From the NCBI RefSeq assembly GCF_027596085.1, contig NC_072467.1, positions 5,389,361-5,453,360 on the forward strand: a DNA stretch of 64,000 bases. Direction: 5' to 3'. Both the position numbers and the translations under genes were made by a program. The notes below the pieces were generated by a model. It saw only the letters and a list, made by a program, of their open reading frames with translations. It had not been told where the DNA came from and searched no databases. The DNA is from Anoplopoma fimbria. Lineage: Eukaryota > Chordata > Actinopteri > Perciformes > Anoplopomatidae. Positions 1 through 11,600 of the stretch are shown here, piece by piece (position 1 is the stretch's first letter; each line of letters begins with the position of its first letter).

Positions 1-64
1 TGTGGGCCTCCCTCCTTCCTCTCTGTGCGTCAGCTGGCACCACTTAACCTCACATCCTCTGCAG

Positions 65-160
65 TCGGCCATAATGGACTCTCACAGCATTTATATGAAA
101 CATGATGAACATATATCAGCCGCTGATCAATCAACCAACACAGACACTGTTATACCAGTG
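65..160 (+). other. Possible internal exon of an unidentified gene at the left edge
   Basis: A 96-base stretch is bounded by a good acceptor (polypyrimidine then ctgcag) and a good donor (gtatgt). It is open in a frame that reads through both splice sites, giving 32 codons that include MDSHSIYMKHDEH. The length is a multiple of three, as expected for an internal exon. I do not recognise the peptide. It does not match NRF1 as I remember it, although NRF1 is the human neighbour on this side of the miRNA cluster. It could equally be chance, or an exon of a gene lying mostly outside the window. Confidence 0.2.
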
Positions 161-1490
161 GTATGTTTATCCCTCCTTTTCGTTTTCCCTCTGTCCTCCA
201 CTTCTCTCTCTATTTTCAAACGTCAAGGCTCCTAATGATTTAATCGAATTTTCCCAAAATGTTTTAAATAAATGTGTTCAATTTTCTTCCACACTGTTAC
301 ACTTAAATCACAGATCGGATATTCTATACCTGCTCCAGTTAAACTATCATACTTAAGATAAGCGAAAATATTAACAACATTCAACTTTATTACATCAAGA
401 GACAAACAAACCTTGGCTTCCTTACTAAGATGTTAAATAAAGTTCAAGGAACTTGGCCATGATTTTAGAAATACTGAAGTCTTTTTCTGAAATGTCTAAA
501 TGAATTCAACTGATTAAAGTATATTTTCAACAAATTTACCTTCATAATCAATTGTCGGAATTGTAATTAAATTACTTCACAATTCAATGAATGTATCTTG
601 ATATGTTTATAGGCCTAAAACAAACTTTGACTCTATGAATAATTATAATCAGGGCAAGAAAATTCAACATGTGTGGTTTGTTTGTAACTGTAGATTGTAA
701 ATTCCTTCTTAAACTATTAAAACCTTGCAAATTCCAATAAAGTATCAGTCACTAGTAGTTACATCTCTGTAAGGTACTTCATGACAAATGCTGCTGTAAA
801 CACACATCAGGAGTTTATCGTGATGCGTCTTCCAAAGCATCTGTGTGGTTTTTAATGGTTTGACGCAGCACTAACATCACTAATGAAGATCTTCTGCAGG
901 AACTCATCTCAGACCTTTTGTGACTGAGCAGGATCAGGTTGCACCATAAACTGATCTCGCTGCTGCTGCTTCTGTTGCTAACACCAACACTGAAGATTTA
1001 CTACTAGAGGCCTTCATCTGCTGGTTTTACAGCCAAACGCATGAAGGTGATTGATTTATTGATCCAGGCAGATAATGGTCAACCCAGTGCTTAATGGTCT
1101 GTTTATGGATTAATGGGTTTTGGCCCAATCGTTAAAAGAATCCTAGGTTTCTACCTTCAGTGTTTGAGGTCCAATATTACACTTTGGTGTCATATTCAGT
1201 TAAGTTTGGCCAAGACAACCCTGATGGGATATCCTAGATTACATCTGAGTGAGAAGAGAGGAAGAACAAAGATTATTTATAATCACTGGGGTTTTTTTCC
1301 AAACCAGCAGACTAATTGGACTTGTGTTGAATGTCTGTATGTGGGTTGTTCTGTTCTTGATCTTCAGAGAAATGGTGAACCTTGTGTCCTTTCTCTCGCT
1401 GATTCTTTTGGTGTTCTGAGATTGCAAGAGCGCTCAGGGGGTTTGTCAATTTGAACCCCTCGCTGCTACGCCTGCACTCACTCACACGCC
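161..1490. other. Non-coding stretch, nothing recognised
   Basis: AT-rich sequence with short chance reading frames only. No domain, RNA gene or clear repeat was recognised between the edge exon candidate and the SINE. Confidence 0.5.
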
Positions 1491-1494
1491 CAAC

Positions 1495-1786
1495 AAATGG
1501 TAAATGGACTTGCATTTTTAAATCGCCCTTCTAGTCTTCTGACCACTCAAAGCCCTTTACACTACCTGATAACATTCAACCAATCACACTCATCTATTGA
1601 TGGCAGCGGCAGCCCTACAAGTTGCCACGTGCTCATCAGGATCTAAACTAAACATTCACTCACACACAGAAATTTGGGGTTCAATATCTTCGCCCGAGGA
1701 CACCTCGACGTGTGAGCTTGAGAAGCTCGGGATTAAACCGCCGATCTACTGGACAACCTTCTCTATCTCCTGAGCCACAGCCGCCC
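1495..1786 (-). mobile_element. tRNA-derived SINE (minus orientation)
   Basis: Read on the minus strand, the element begins GGGCGGCTGTGGCTCAGGAG, a tRNA-like head with an A box. It then has a B-box-like region (GCGGTTTAATCCC) and a long body. It ends with a tail reading AAGGGCTTTGAGTGGTCAG and then AATGCAAGTCCATTTACCAT. This head-plus-tail structure is typical of abundant teleost tRNA-SINEs. The several small reading frames over it are chance. Exact ends are uncertain by about ten bases. Confidence 0.8.
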
Positions 1787-1930
1787 TAAACAACCACGAT
1801 CTCACCCTAAACCTTCCACCCTGACCCCATGACCTTTTGTAACTAAAATGACAGCTTCTAACAGGCACTGCTAAACAAAAAATAATCCTCTTCCTGGGAT
1901 GAATCCTGGAATGACGGACGGCAGGTCAAA

Positions 1931-2020
1931 CTCTCAGTCAGTTGTTGGCAAGTCTAGAACCACCGGATCCTTCCAGCCCACCAGAGTGAGTTCTACCATT
2001 GCCAAACACTGTGGGAGAGT
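1931..2020 (-). ncRNA. mir182: microRNA precursor mir-182
   Basis: The minus strand carries the miR-182 mature sequence (starts TTTGGCAATGGTAGAACTCA; positions 2006 down to 1983) on the 5' arm. A complementary 3' arm reading GGTGGTTCTAGACTTGCCAA lies near 1947-1966, with a loop of about 20 bases between. The 3' arm matches the known passenger strand as I remember it. The 5' arm ends in CTCT where human has CACT. It lies about 230 bases downstream of mir-96 and is the most distal member of the shared primary transcript. The family is expressed in ciliated sensory cells such as hair cells and photoreceptors. Confidence 0.95.
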
Positions 2021-2243
2021 GCAGCCGTTACGGCCACCAGATCTGAGTGACAAGTCGGGTTCAGGTTACACGGGACAGCGTCTCTGAGATGGAGCCTGGC
2101 CTCCATGGTAACCAGTGATATCTGAGAGGGACGACGCAATCGATGAGATCCATAGCTCATCCTTTCCTGTCCCTCCCTATCCTCTCTCTATGTTCTCTCT
2201 CACAAAGGTGCCAGAAAGTTTATGAACAGCTGAGTGTCTGTCT

Positions 2244-2320
2244 TGTCCTATATTGGCACCACACATGATTGCTCAATAAACAAGAAACAAAGCAAAAATG
2301 TGCTAGTGCCAAAATGGGCA
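2244..2320 (-). ncRNA. mir96: microRNA precursor mir-96
   Basis: The mature miR-96 sequence (starts TTTGGCACTAGCACATTTTT; positions 2313 down to 2291, minus strand) forms the 5' arm. The opposite arm, GAGCAATCATGTGTGGTGCC, pairs with it around a loop of about 17 bases containing TTGTTTCTTGTTTATT. The seed region is identical to human miR-96, in which seed mutations cause hereditary deafness. It lies between mir-183 and mir-182, in the conserved order. The plus-strand reading frame over this region is not a gene. Confidence 0.95.
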
Positions 2321-2404
2321 AAGAAGATGAGAAATTAGTGGACCTGTCTGCTGGTTTTACATTTAAAGCAGATGGGAACCCGTACGAAGGCAGTGTGGTT
2401 CTGT

Positions 2405-2490
2405 CTCTACTCTGTTTATGGCCCTATGGTAATTCACTGATTGTGTGCTGTGACAGTGAATTCTACCAGTGCCATACACAGAACAGGAGG
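2405..2490 (-). ncRNA. mir183: microRNA precursor mir-183
   Basis: The mature miR-183 sequence (starts TATGGCACTGGTAGAATTCA; positions 2476 down to 2455, minus strand) is the 5' arm. The 3' arm, CAGTGAATTACCATAGGGCC followed by ATAAACAGAG, folds back with extended flanking pairs (CTCCTGTTCTGTGT against AACAGAGTAGAG). It is the first hairpin of the cluster in the direction of transcription. The whole cluster spans under 600 bases and reads in the same direction as ube2h, as in human. Confidence 0.96.
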
Positions 2491-2499
2491 AGATATAGT

Positions 2500-4000
2500 C
2501 CCACATTACATGTGCTACATAAAGCCATCTTATAACCTTGCCATCTTTTTTCTTCAAGTGTGAATCCTGACGTGTGAAATCTGCCTGTAGAACTTCTGCT
2601 GACCTCTGTAAAGTTTGGGGAGTCTTATTTTTACAGTCTTGTGCAAAGTGGAAATTATCAGACACTATGAGAATCAAAAGCGTACCTTCCATCATCTCTC
2701 CTCACACAGGATGGACAGTAAATCCAGCCATGCAATCTGCTACAACAGGCAGAGAGGTCTGCAGTGGTGCTTTGTCACCCAGTTCTTCAGGAGAGTCTTC
2801 ACAGAAACTAACTTGCATCTATATCTTTCTGAAAGTCATCATAGGATTATTGTTAGCTGTTGGGACATTTCTGGCTTCCATGAGATCCCTCCTGATGGTG
2901 GTTGAGGAGCAGGTCTTCTGCTCAGATTGATTTTGGCTGTAGGGAATGATGCGCTAAGTGATTTTTGAGATGCTCCAAATGGGTCCCAAAGCAGGGCTCA
3001 TCTTCCCTTTTCCGGGAGAGATCAATAGAGTAAAAAGCGAGAGAGCAAGAGTGAGAGAGAGAGAGAGAGAGAGAGACAGATAGACAGATAGAAAACAACA
3101 GAAATCTCCTGTAGTTTCCGTTTAGTTGCTCCTCATATGTTGGTTGCTCTCTTACAGTCACAAAGAACATTATTTCCCTGCCTCTTTCAATAAGGTATTT
3201 TCCCATTATAATCAATGCTGCAGTGGAGGATAATAAACCTGTTTGTTTACAGAATAAAATCTTTAAATCTTAACATTATGAAATGCGTAGTAGTCTGAAT
3301 CTCTTTTGTAGAAAACAAAAGAGCTCTGACGATCATCAGAGCAGCTAAATATACATTAACAACATAAATACCTCTTAATCTACACATACTTACTATAATA
3401 AGATATAGGTGCCTGATTATTCTCACTTTGAAAAGGATCGCATGCAAATATGAGGATCAGGATCTGAGGCCTGTGTATTTTTTTAGACACTTTAGACAGT
3501 GATGGTCTGACTCTTACCTTATAAAGATGATCCAATATCCTCAATTTGCAAACAACTAAATTTAAGTTAAAAAAAAAAAAGACACACCTTTGTTGAGAAA
3601 ATTCTCTAAAAGCACCCATCAGTAGAGTATCTTCACGACCAGGCAGCCTTTTATTCGCATCAAAGATGAGACAATCAGCCTTCAGCTGGAAGAACTGGAC
3701 CGGTGGAGGAGAGCTGACTTCTTCGGTCCTCTGGTCCACAGTGAACCCTCCATGTCTCCGTCCCTCACACAGCTTGTTTGGGCTGTATGGCAGGGGATTT
3801 CAGTAGGCAGGTATTTAGCTGCTAAGCATCTTAACCCCCTGGTGGTATAGTAATCCACGCCGCCCTCCTCCGACTCCTTCTGCTGCTTCTCACGCAGGCC
3901 TACAGCGCACTGCAGTGGAAAACCGGTTGATTGGTAATTGAATGTTGCCCAAATTAGTTTCCCATACTGACAACAAAATCCGGATCATCGACATATAAAA
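2500..4000. other. Non-coding region upstream of the miRNA cluster
   Basis: No coding exon recognised. The region contains a GA microsatellite (3052-3076) that passes into AGAT-type repeats. The miRNA primary transcript must run through here on the minus strand. Its start is not identifiable, though the more GC-rich pieces near 3850-3930 and 4300-4470 are candidates. Confidence 0.5.
3052..3096. repeat. GA / AGAC-AGAT microsatellite
   Basis: An uninterrupted run of about 12 GA units continues into GACAGATAGACAGATA. It is a simple sequence repeat. Confidence 0.9.
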
Positions 4001-4283
4001 ATAAAACCCCGAAGTGAAAACTAAAGTACCAAGCTTGATGCCTATCATAATGATCTTTAAAATTAACCCAGTTCAAAATTAAGACGCATACAAATGTAAA
4101 ACTCTTTAACACATGGCATAATAGGCTAAAACCCTGAAGTGAAAACTAAAGTACCAACAAAAGCCTTTAATAAAGAAGCTTGATGCCTATCATAATGATA
4201 TGGCAGCTATATCACAGGAACCCAAAATTAAGACGCATACAAATGTAAAACTCTTTAACACATGGCATAATAAAACCCTGAAG
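4001..4283. repeat. Imperfect direct tandem duplication, unit about 130-145 bases
   Basis: Two head-to-tail copies (about 4001-4127 and 4128-4271) share the blocks CTGAAGTGAAAACTAAAGTA, AGCTTGATGCCTATCATAAT and AAAACTCTTTAACACATGGC. The start of a third copy (aaaccctgaag) lies at 4272-4283. The copies differ by small insertions in the middle, such as the block reading AAAAGCCTTTAATAAAGA in the second. No coding potential. Confidence 0.85.
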
Positions 4284-4289
4284 TTTGCC

Positions 4290-7200
4290 TCCAAAGAGCA
4301 GACCTACCAGCATCCACCGGGTGTGGCTCCTCGCTGCAGCCGGGCCTGAAGCTCCGCTGCTCGGTCTCATCACCTGCTCGGGACTCAAACTTTCTCCAGG
4401 CCTCGTCTGCTCCTCGTTATATACAGGTACCCACAGCTCCCTGCAGGGCTCGTTTACCGGCTGTCGGTGATTATTAGACAGATTGCAGGTGGAAAAAGAG
4501 GCATCATCCTTTCAGCTGAGGTGAAGCCGTCAGAGTGGGACAGGGCAGGTTTGGGTTACGGCTCTTTCAAAGTTGATGCTTGAAATCCACCCGTGCAGCC
4601 TTTGTCCTCTCCATACATTATGAAGGAGGCGCAGCCGGCCAGCAGTTACTCTGACATAACTTAACTCCTCATCACTCATAGTTTAAAAACATTAAGTATA
4701 AAATAACGCGTCTGTTTTACTCCTGAAACTCAACATTACTCACGTTTCTCGGTTGTTGTGCATTAGTTCTTCTTAAAAAGTAGTTCCAACACAAAATGAC
4801 ACTGAAAACATATTATCTCAACCAATTATAATACGATGTTCCATGTCAAAGTGTTTTTTCAAAATCAATTTTCAGATTTTTTTTCTCCTTATCTAAGTTC
4901 CGCATAAAGGAATACAGGCTCACTAATAATAATAATTAGTGATAATTTGATATCACTCTCATATATAGTAGCTGGTCATCCAAAGTTCTATATCATAAAA
5001 GTAGAGAATAGGCACAATAGCCTGCTATTCGTTACCCTCCAGCCAAATTAAATGTTGATGTTGAAACATGAAACCTGGATAAGCTCAGAGAGAGGCTGCA
5101 TGGCCACACAGCAATGAATATTTCATAAGCTCATTATGAGCTACTGTCTGATGGAGAGCGTCATGCTCCAGCAGCTCAACGTGCAGGAGGAGCACCAGTC
5201 CATTCATCCGTTCACGTGTTTAAGATCATCAATATCTGAAACCAGTTACGATATAATAAGAGAAACCTCAAAATTTAGTTTCAAAAGCAACTCAGGGCTT
5301 ATTAAACAATATTGTGTGAAGAAAAACAGGAAAATAAAGAAAACAGATGAAAAGAATAAGCGGGATAAAAATACTAAAATGTCAGAAATTTGACATACTA
5401 ATTCTAAATGATGAAATAGGTCATTTGAGATTACTTACCACGAGCATTTATTTGTATTTTTTTTATGACCAACTTTTTATTGAAAATGTGCTTTACTTAC
5501 TCGGATATCAACAGGCCTTTAACATAAAAGTCATTTAAGTAGGAATTGAAGCAAACGTGTCACAAATAACCCAAACGTTGGCTCTGTTCTATTCAGGTAT
5601 CTGGGTAAGTCATAAAAATAAGCCAACGCACCAAACTCAGCAGCTAAATGGAAATCAGCCATCAATTGATTTGAGTATCCATACATGGGCTTTTCCTGCA
5701 GTGACATGCCAAAAGGCCCATCAACAGACATAAAACAACTCTCTCTCTGAGTGCATAGTTACAAAAGATGACAAAAAACCTGAATATAAAAAAATGAATA
5801 TATTTATAAAATATATATATATATACAATTTCCCACCCATATGGATTTGTTTAAACATGTAATGTAATAGATCAGGGTTTTTCCTACATTAATGTTCAAC
5901 AAATAAAGCTGTGCCTTTAAAAAAAAATGAATTAAAGAAACATAATTGAGGTTTTATCTAATAATTGTCAAACTTTGTCAGTGGACGTCCTCCATATTGA
6001 GACAGACTCCTAGTGAGACAGACATGTGGGACTGCCATCTAGTGGACAGACGAGAGACAGTCGTTCATTCAGAGTTAAAATAAAACCATTTTGACCTTAA
6101 ATACATTCTTTTGGGTGACTGTGAAAAGAAGGTTCTACAAATCAGAAAATTTAAATCATTCATTTGAATTAGTTGGAAATCTTGAGAATAAAGAGTTGTT
6201 TCTTACCTCGACACACAAAAGCAAGATAGTGACAGTTCATATATTTTTTTGTTGTTTATTTCTTTCTTCAAGTTACAAGGGAAGCACATTTATTCATTTT
6301 TTTGCTTTTTAAAAATCAGGGATATTTCGACTTTTCCTGGAGATAGGGCTTAAAAGACAAAAATAAAAACATTCAAACACATTATAGGCATCAAATATAT
6401 GTGTCTCATTAATAAAAAATGCATAATACACTGATGATCCAGGCTGGACAGTGGTTTGTTTTTCCTTGCAAATGACAATTGACTGTGGGATCATGTAGTC
6501 CTAAGGCCTACACCAACATATACATCTGTATCGATGCTAATTAGAGCCATTTTAAATGGGCTGTTAACTAATACAATTTAATGCCATGTCAACAAAACGT
6601 GACATGCTAGTTTTACCAACCTATGTTAATTCTCAAATTAAAGTAAACCCTCTTGCAAGAAACAATGGAAGAGATCCTGATATAATTTAAAAAAATATAT
6701 AAAGGGCTTGTTAAGTAATTTTTGATTATAATCCATTTCTCTCCGAACAAGAAGAAATAGTCAATTGTAATGGTGATAAAGTACGATTCTAATTTTTGTT
6801 CCCTTCCAGAAATAACACATAATACAAATTGATCTGCAATGCAATGAATGCATGTTACAAACATGTATCAAGCTTCAAGCCTGCGTAAAAACACATAACA
6901 GTGTACCATCACAAAATTTAACAGTCGGGTGAACTGGGAAAACCAGGACTGAAGCTATTAAACTGTCCTCTGAAGAAGAAACCTATTCCTGAATTTAAGT
7001 GTGAACTAATACGAGACTCTGTAGAGTTTGACACATCGAGGAACATTATTAATTTCACTTAAACTGAAAACTGTTTATCCCGAATCCAATCTGGTTTTTT
7101 GGGGGATTTATGAAACTAAGCCTGTGGATCCGTCAGATTTTGGTCCCACCATTTTGGAAAACAAAAGGCCATCAACAGCATGAAAAGACGTAAATGAGAG

Positions 7201-8200
7201 TGTTGAATGGCTGAAACAAAGAGCACTTCTGTCTTGACAGCGTAAATTATCTTTGATGCATTTGCATAAGAGGGGGGTGCAGGTGGAGCAAGGGTGCAAC
7301 ATGTCTTTTGAAGAGTCATCCATCAGACAAAGATGTATTAATCCTCCTCATCTTTACAGGACAATTAGTCTTGAAACTACTGTGTTATATAAGTATCAAA
7401 CAATACATTATGATAGGATTCACCACCCGCAAAAAAACCAAAACAACTAACTATTCCTACGCAAGTCAAACACCTATTATAGTTCAACACAAGCAATAGG
7501 CAAAGTTAATAAATTCAATTGTTCAACAAGAACCTGGATAATCTCTACCGAACCCGCCCGGCTCACAGAGGCCCCGCGCACAGGCGTCCTCCCCATTTTC
7601 TACAGCTCCACAAAGCGCTACACAACTTTACTTCTGTGTCATGCCATAATATACAAAGTTACTTAGAGAATGACAAACACTTTCCTAAAACGGAGAGGAG
7701 GCGGAGATGGGTGTTCAAGAAGAGAGGCATTGGGATTGTGAGCCTTCTCTTGTGATTTCTGCTCAGGGGTCGACACAACACAGGTTTTCAATACGCCATG
7801 ATTCTCCCTGGATTACATTCATGCACACACACACACACACACCTAGAGTCACACACATGCTGCGGTGTCGTCATGGTTTGATGCACTGGTCGTTTGATGG
7901 TGTGTGTGATGTGTCAGCAGGTTTGCACTGAGGGCAGTCCTGTCAGAGAGGCCAACTGAAGCCACAGCAGTCTGTACACAATGAACACGTGAGCGCGCTG
8001 GGCCCTTCCGGTCTTCAGCTCCTCGGATGTGATTATTGTAATGGCAACTCCTTTGGGAGATGGGTGTTAAAAAAAAAAAAAAAAAAAAGGAAAAGATTTA
8101 AGGTGACACAAATGGGAATCCACGGTCTTTTAAAGTTGAGACTGCTCAGAAATCGAGGATTGTCCTCCTAGAGTCCTCTGTCGGCGACAGAGAGATGCCA
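4290..8200. other. Intergenic / possible ube2h 3' UTR region, no gene seen
   Basis: Mostly AT-rich. It holds a short AT run near 5812-5825, a CA microsatellite (7823-7842) and a poly-A run (8069-8088). UBE2H is known to have a long 3' UTR in other vertebrates, so part of the right side may be minus-strand UTR. I could not fix a polyadenylation site. The reading frames here are short and show no recognisable domain. Confidence 0.5.
7823..7842. repeat. CA microsatellite
   Basis: About ten CA units in a row. Confidence 0.9.
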
Positions 8201-8603
8201 GATGAAGCAGTAAAGTGTTTAATAAAGTAAAGAAAAAAAAAACTTGAGCATGTTATGTCGGTCCTCCTTCCTCCTGCATTGGTCTCACTGCTCATATTGG
8301 ACATGCATTGTGAAAGCCTTGATTGAAGCCACCAAAGATCGTGGAAATGAATGATGCACTCCTTATTGATCTAAACAGGCTCTCGGGGTTAAAGAGGCTG
8401 GCAAAAGGGCAGGTGGTCATGAATTCCTAAGTAAGGGTTAATATTCTGCAATATCGTACTGCAAATCCTTGTGTAGCAATAAAAATCCTTGTGTTGCTGT
8501 AAAAAAATTGTCTTGTTTAAATATGAATATAGTACTGAGTTTCTGCTCTTAAGGAAATGACTGTCTGTTGTGAGATGAAGGGGACAGAATCGCCCACCCT
8601 TCA

Positions 8604-11600
8604 CTACAACTCCATGTCCTGAGCCTCGTCCTCCGAAAAGTCTGACATGGAGCTCTCAGAAGAGGAGTCGCCCCCTCCCTCCTCCTGCTCCTTTAGAGCC
8701 TCCTCTGTGGCGTACTTCTGGATGTACTCTGAAAAAGACACATAAGGGAGTCATGGGAGAGAAAGTCGCTGGAGCTGTTGTCATGGGAATACTTCAGGAA
8801 TGAATCTATTAAGCTCAACTTTTATGTCAACGAGGATCAGAAGTTCTAGAAATGCTAATGGTGAGTTCTACATTTCCATGACAACTGAGCCAACTTAACC
8901 GGCTGACAAAGGACCTGTGATATAAAGATGGTTTTCATCAAACTGTCTTTATGCACATTTGAAATTTGTGCACAAGAAGAAAACCTATGAAAATGCCTGA
9001 AAATCCCGGTTTCCACATCACTTTCCACCATGTGAGGTTTGACAGGCGCTCTTTTAATAAAATCATCTTGTTGTGCCCTCTCCTTCTACAATGGTTAAAT
9101 GGCACATGCCTGGAGAAGTAGCACCAACAATTGTTTATCTCTATATCAAACTCCCTAAATTAGCACAGTAGTTGATGGACACGCACATTAATTCACATTT
9201 TCTTTAGCAGATTCTGGGCTGTGGTCCAAAACAAGTGGGCTCATAATAATGTTCTGTTCTATGAAATACAGATTGTATTTGACTTGCAAGTTGCAACCAT
9301 GCCTGACATGGCTTATGATTATATTTGGACTTTAACAATGTGTGTCCATCCATTTCATATTCCCCAAATGCAGAAATACTGAGAAAAACAGTGATACACT
9401 CCACTAAACCTATGCATGTTTTTTTTGTATCTCAGCCTCTCATTCACCACTTCAGATATTCAATGTTAAACTCTTGTTTGCTACCTTTGATCTTGTGTTT
9501 ATAATCCTCCGGTCGGTGCAGGTACATGGCAGCTGCGTCCCCGTTCAGAGGGTCGATGGGGTTGGGGTAGGCGAGCAGCTGAGGGAGGAACGACTCAAAG
9601 ATGTTTGTGAGATCTGGCGGATATGGGGAGAAAGATTAGTCACTACAGAGAACAACAAAGCTACAGAGAAATATCAGCAAGATGGATGAGCTGTCATTAC
9701 GCCGACACAATCTTGTGTGTAGTTACAACATGATCCACTAGAGGTCTCTCTTGTATTCAAACAGCAGTATGGCTGTATGGTTGAATAGTTTTCTGGTCAG
9801 GAGTAACCAGTCTTATCACTTGAAAGTGTGAGTAAAGGCAGAGAAGTAACTGCTCTAATGTCAACAACATCAACAGTGCGGTATATGTATACTTATACTA
9901 AATACTGTACTAAACAATAGAAACAGATTAAAATCTAACAATGTCCACACAGGAGGCATTTTGAGTGAAGGTCACCCACGTTTTGGCAGCGCTCAGAACG
10001 CAACACTCAATCACCATAGTTAAATAAACGTTATAGACTTGAAATGCAAAGAAAAACATGCTAATTAAGTTGATGTGTCTTTGGGGATTTCTGAAGATTT
10101 CACCACCATTTTTGTGTATCCAATAAACCTTTTGTCAGCTGCAGCTGAGCATGACATTGGTTTGTAAGCCTCCAACAACTTTCAAATACATCAACAACAT
10201 GAGTGAATTTCTTTTGGGAGATAATCATCAATTAATATCATTGTTGAAAGAAAAATATTCAATATTATGATGTTAAGGTTTAAATAACACCAAAACAAAA
10301 TGATATATGTTGCTACTTCAGTTGAAGGCTACTGACTACATTCTTTCATATGTTCAGCTGTTCAATCTGTTAGTCATCATAGCTAAAGATTAGAATTCAT
10401 GCTAACCGCACATTACACTGGTGTCGCACCGCCCCTGCAAAATAGGCAAATACCTATCAGGATGTTTTCACTTACACAACAAATGTCCACTGGACTGAAA
10501 CAAATAAACAAAGTTGTCCCTCTTCCGCTGAGATATCTCCTCTCACTGTCTCTTGACACTTCTTGTCTTCAAAACACAGATGGTAATATTATAATATAAA
10601 TATAAAACTAATGCATCCTATGACCTAAGACCCAAATGTAAACCTGGCCAAATTGAATTTAAGATTGAAAGATCCTCAGTTCATGGTGAACTTGTTTGTT
10701 GTCCACTTGAAGTGAGAAAAAGCCCCTCCAGGTGAGTGTATTCACCACATTCTGTTCAGAGACCTCTCAGCCTCAGGACCTTTTTATCCATCAGTGCTCA
10801 GTGCATGACCTCAATACAAGCAGCAGTTATCACCTCAGCGTAAGCCGATTAAACCGAGATGCTCTCCCTGAAGCTGCACTGTCGACGTATAAGCTGCTCG
10901 TTTTGTGTGTTTTTTTATTGGCTATTACTGTCAGTTTGACCGAGAGACCAGTGACAACGACATATTCACATGAGAGCTGTGGCTGCGTGACCTACCGTAA
11001 AGAGCTGTCCATGTCTGGTTGATGACATCCAAACACACGGTTCCTGACCTGTAAAAGACAACTGTGAGTACAACATAATTGCCCAGCAGAGGTTGTTAAA
11101 GCAAAGCAGGCTGACCTGATGACCTGAACAAGAATAAAAACATTAGTTTGTCCTTCAGAGTGGTATCTAAAATACAGTGGGTCTACTTACGCTTCATCAA
11201 TGTTGGGATGAAAGATTTTATTCATGAATCCTGTGAACAAAGAAAAAGCAGGTTTTAGTCGTTGTAGACTAATATCTAATGTGGAAATGTCAAGGCTTCA
11301 CCACAACACTTGCAGAAGTATTTCATACCTATTGAAGGTGATTTGAAGGGATATTTATCTGGTAAGTCAACTCGGACCTTCCAGACACCTCCTTCGTACG
11401 ATGCTGGACAAAAACATGGATCAATACACTCATGTTAAACACATTAACAAAGTAGCACAGGCTCGCACAAAACAGTTTTATCCAGGATGTTAAAATGAAT
11501 GTTTTAATTCACAAAGAACGCAGACTCAATGCTGAATAAATGTACATTACACTGGTGAAATGTCTGTCCATGTGAAAACTTTAAACTTACTTCCAGGTGG

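Noticed and set aside
2269..2930. Plus- and minus-strand frames over and beside the miRNA cluster
   Set aside because: The part up to 2490 is explained by the mir-96 and mir-183 hairpins. The rest has no domain or splice support.
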